Positions 7,693 to 7,758 of a stretch of DNA of 7,758 nucleotides are shown here, piece after piece (positions within the stretch are counted from its first letter, which is position 1; each line of letters opens with the position of its first letter). Source of the stretch: Chloroflexota bacterium (GTDB lineage: Bacteria; Chloroflexota; Anaerolineae; DTPP01); contig JAAYZY010000517.1 in assembly GCA_012514615.1 (NCBI GenBank), forward strand, positions 1-7,758. Direction: 5' to 3'. A program made the position numbers and the translations under genes. The notes below the pieces were generated by a model. The model did not search any database, was not told the DNA's origin, and saw only the letters and a program-made list of their open reading frames with translations.

Positions 7693-7758
7693 TCAGTTTC
7701 CCAGCAGGCGTCGCGTGGCCTGCTCCCGCAGGCGCTCTTCGGCCTGGGCTTCGTCTGG
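7693..7758 (-). CDS. C-terminal end of an unidentified protein (5' part beyond window)
   Basis: Only 21 codons and a TGA stop (7693-7695) are present. The peptide is charged and helix-prone, starting PDEAQAEERLRE and ending ATRRLLGN. Its frame is consistent with an upstream gene that ends 2 nt before the GTG of the 527-residue protein, which is the same tight packing seen between the other genes. No function can be given. The coding call rests on spacing and on the Glu/Arg/Ala composition resembling its neighbours. Confidence 0.55.
   Translation of the reverse strand, partial: PDEAQAEERLREQATRRLLGN
7699..7702 (-). promoter_or_regulatory. Weak ribosome-binding site for the 527-residue protein
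   Basis: GGGA lies 8 nt before the GTG at 7690, inside the last codons of the preceding gene. It is weaker than the other sites here, and together with the GTG start suggests translation coupled to the upstream gene. Confidence 0.45.

Overview
The window is a gene-dense, GC-rich stretch in which every supportable gene lies on the minus strand and reads from the right edge towards the left edge. It holds four complete genes and parts of two more. In transcription order they are: the last 21 codons of an unidentified gene (7693-7758); a 527-residue membrane and helical protein with a Gly-Gln tract (6107-7690); a MoxR-type AAA+ ATPase (5058-6062); a soluble DUF58 protein with a von Willebrand A (VWA) type metal site (4151-5038); a BatA-like membrane VWA protein (2167-4146); and a large membrane protein with two VWA domains that runs open off the left edge (1-2163, 721 codons without a stop).

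Spacings between genes are 2, 44, 19, 4 and 3 nt. Each start has a purine-rich ribosome-binding site, most of them inside the end of the preceding gene. No promoter or terminator is visible, so this is probably the interior of one longer operon. There is no stretch above 50 bases without a gene and no RNA gene, insertion sequence, CRISPR array or attachment site that I can see.

Functionally this is a MoxR-VWA module. In characterised relatives, MoxR ATPases work with VWA proteins as chaperone-like machines that mature metalloenzymes, act on envelope proteins or support stress tolerance. Here the ATPase and DUF58 protein should be cytoplasmic. The positive-inside rule places the large domains of the other three proteins outside the membrane. 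The module carries four VWA-type folds in three proteins: one in DUF58, one in the BatA-like protein and two in the last protein. Its target cannot be read from this window.

The organism is a high-GC bacterium. The gene order, the BatA-like and double-VWA pair, and the sequence style suggest Chloroflexota (Anaerolineae or Caldilineae type). That is an inference from general familiarity and not proven by any marker here.

The points most worth a second look are: the double-VWA protein with a Cys-His-Cys insert directly after its second metal site; the uncharacterised 527-residue partner with an aromatic-rich C-terminal tail; a perfect 16-nt palindrome between two GAGACCCC copies just before the MoxR start; and a 13-bp inverted repeat inside the BatA-like gene.
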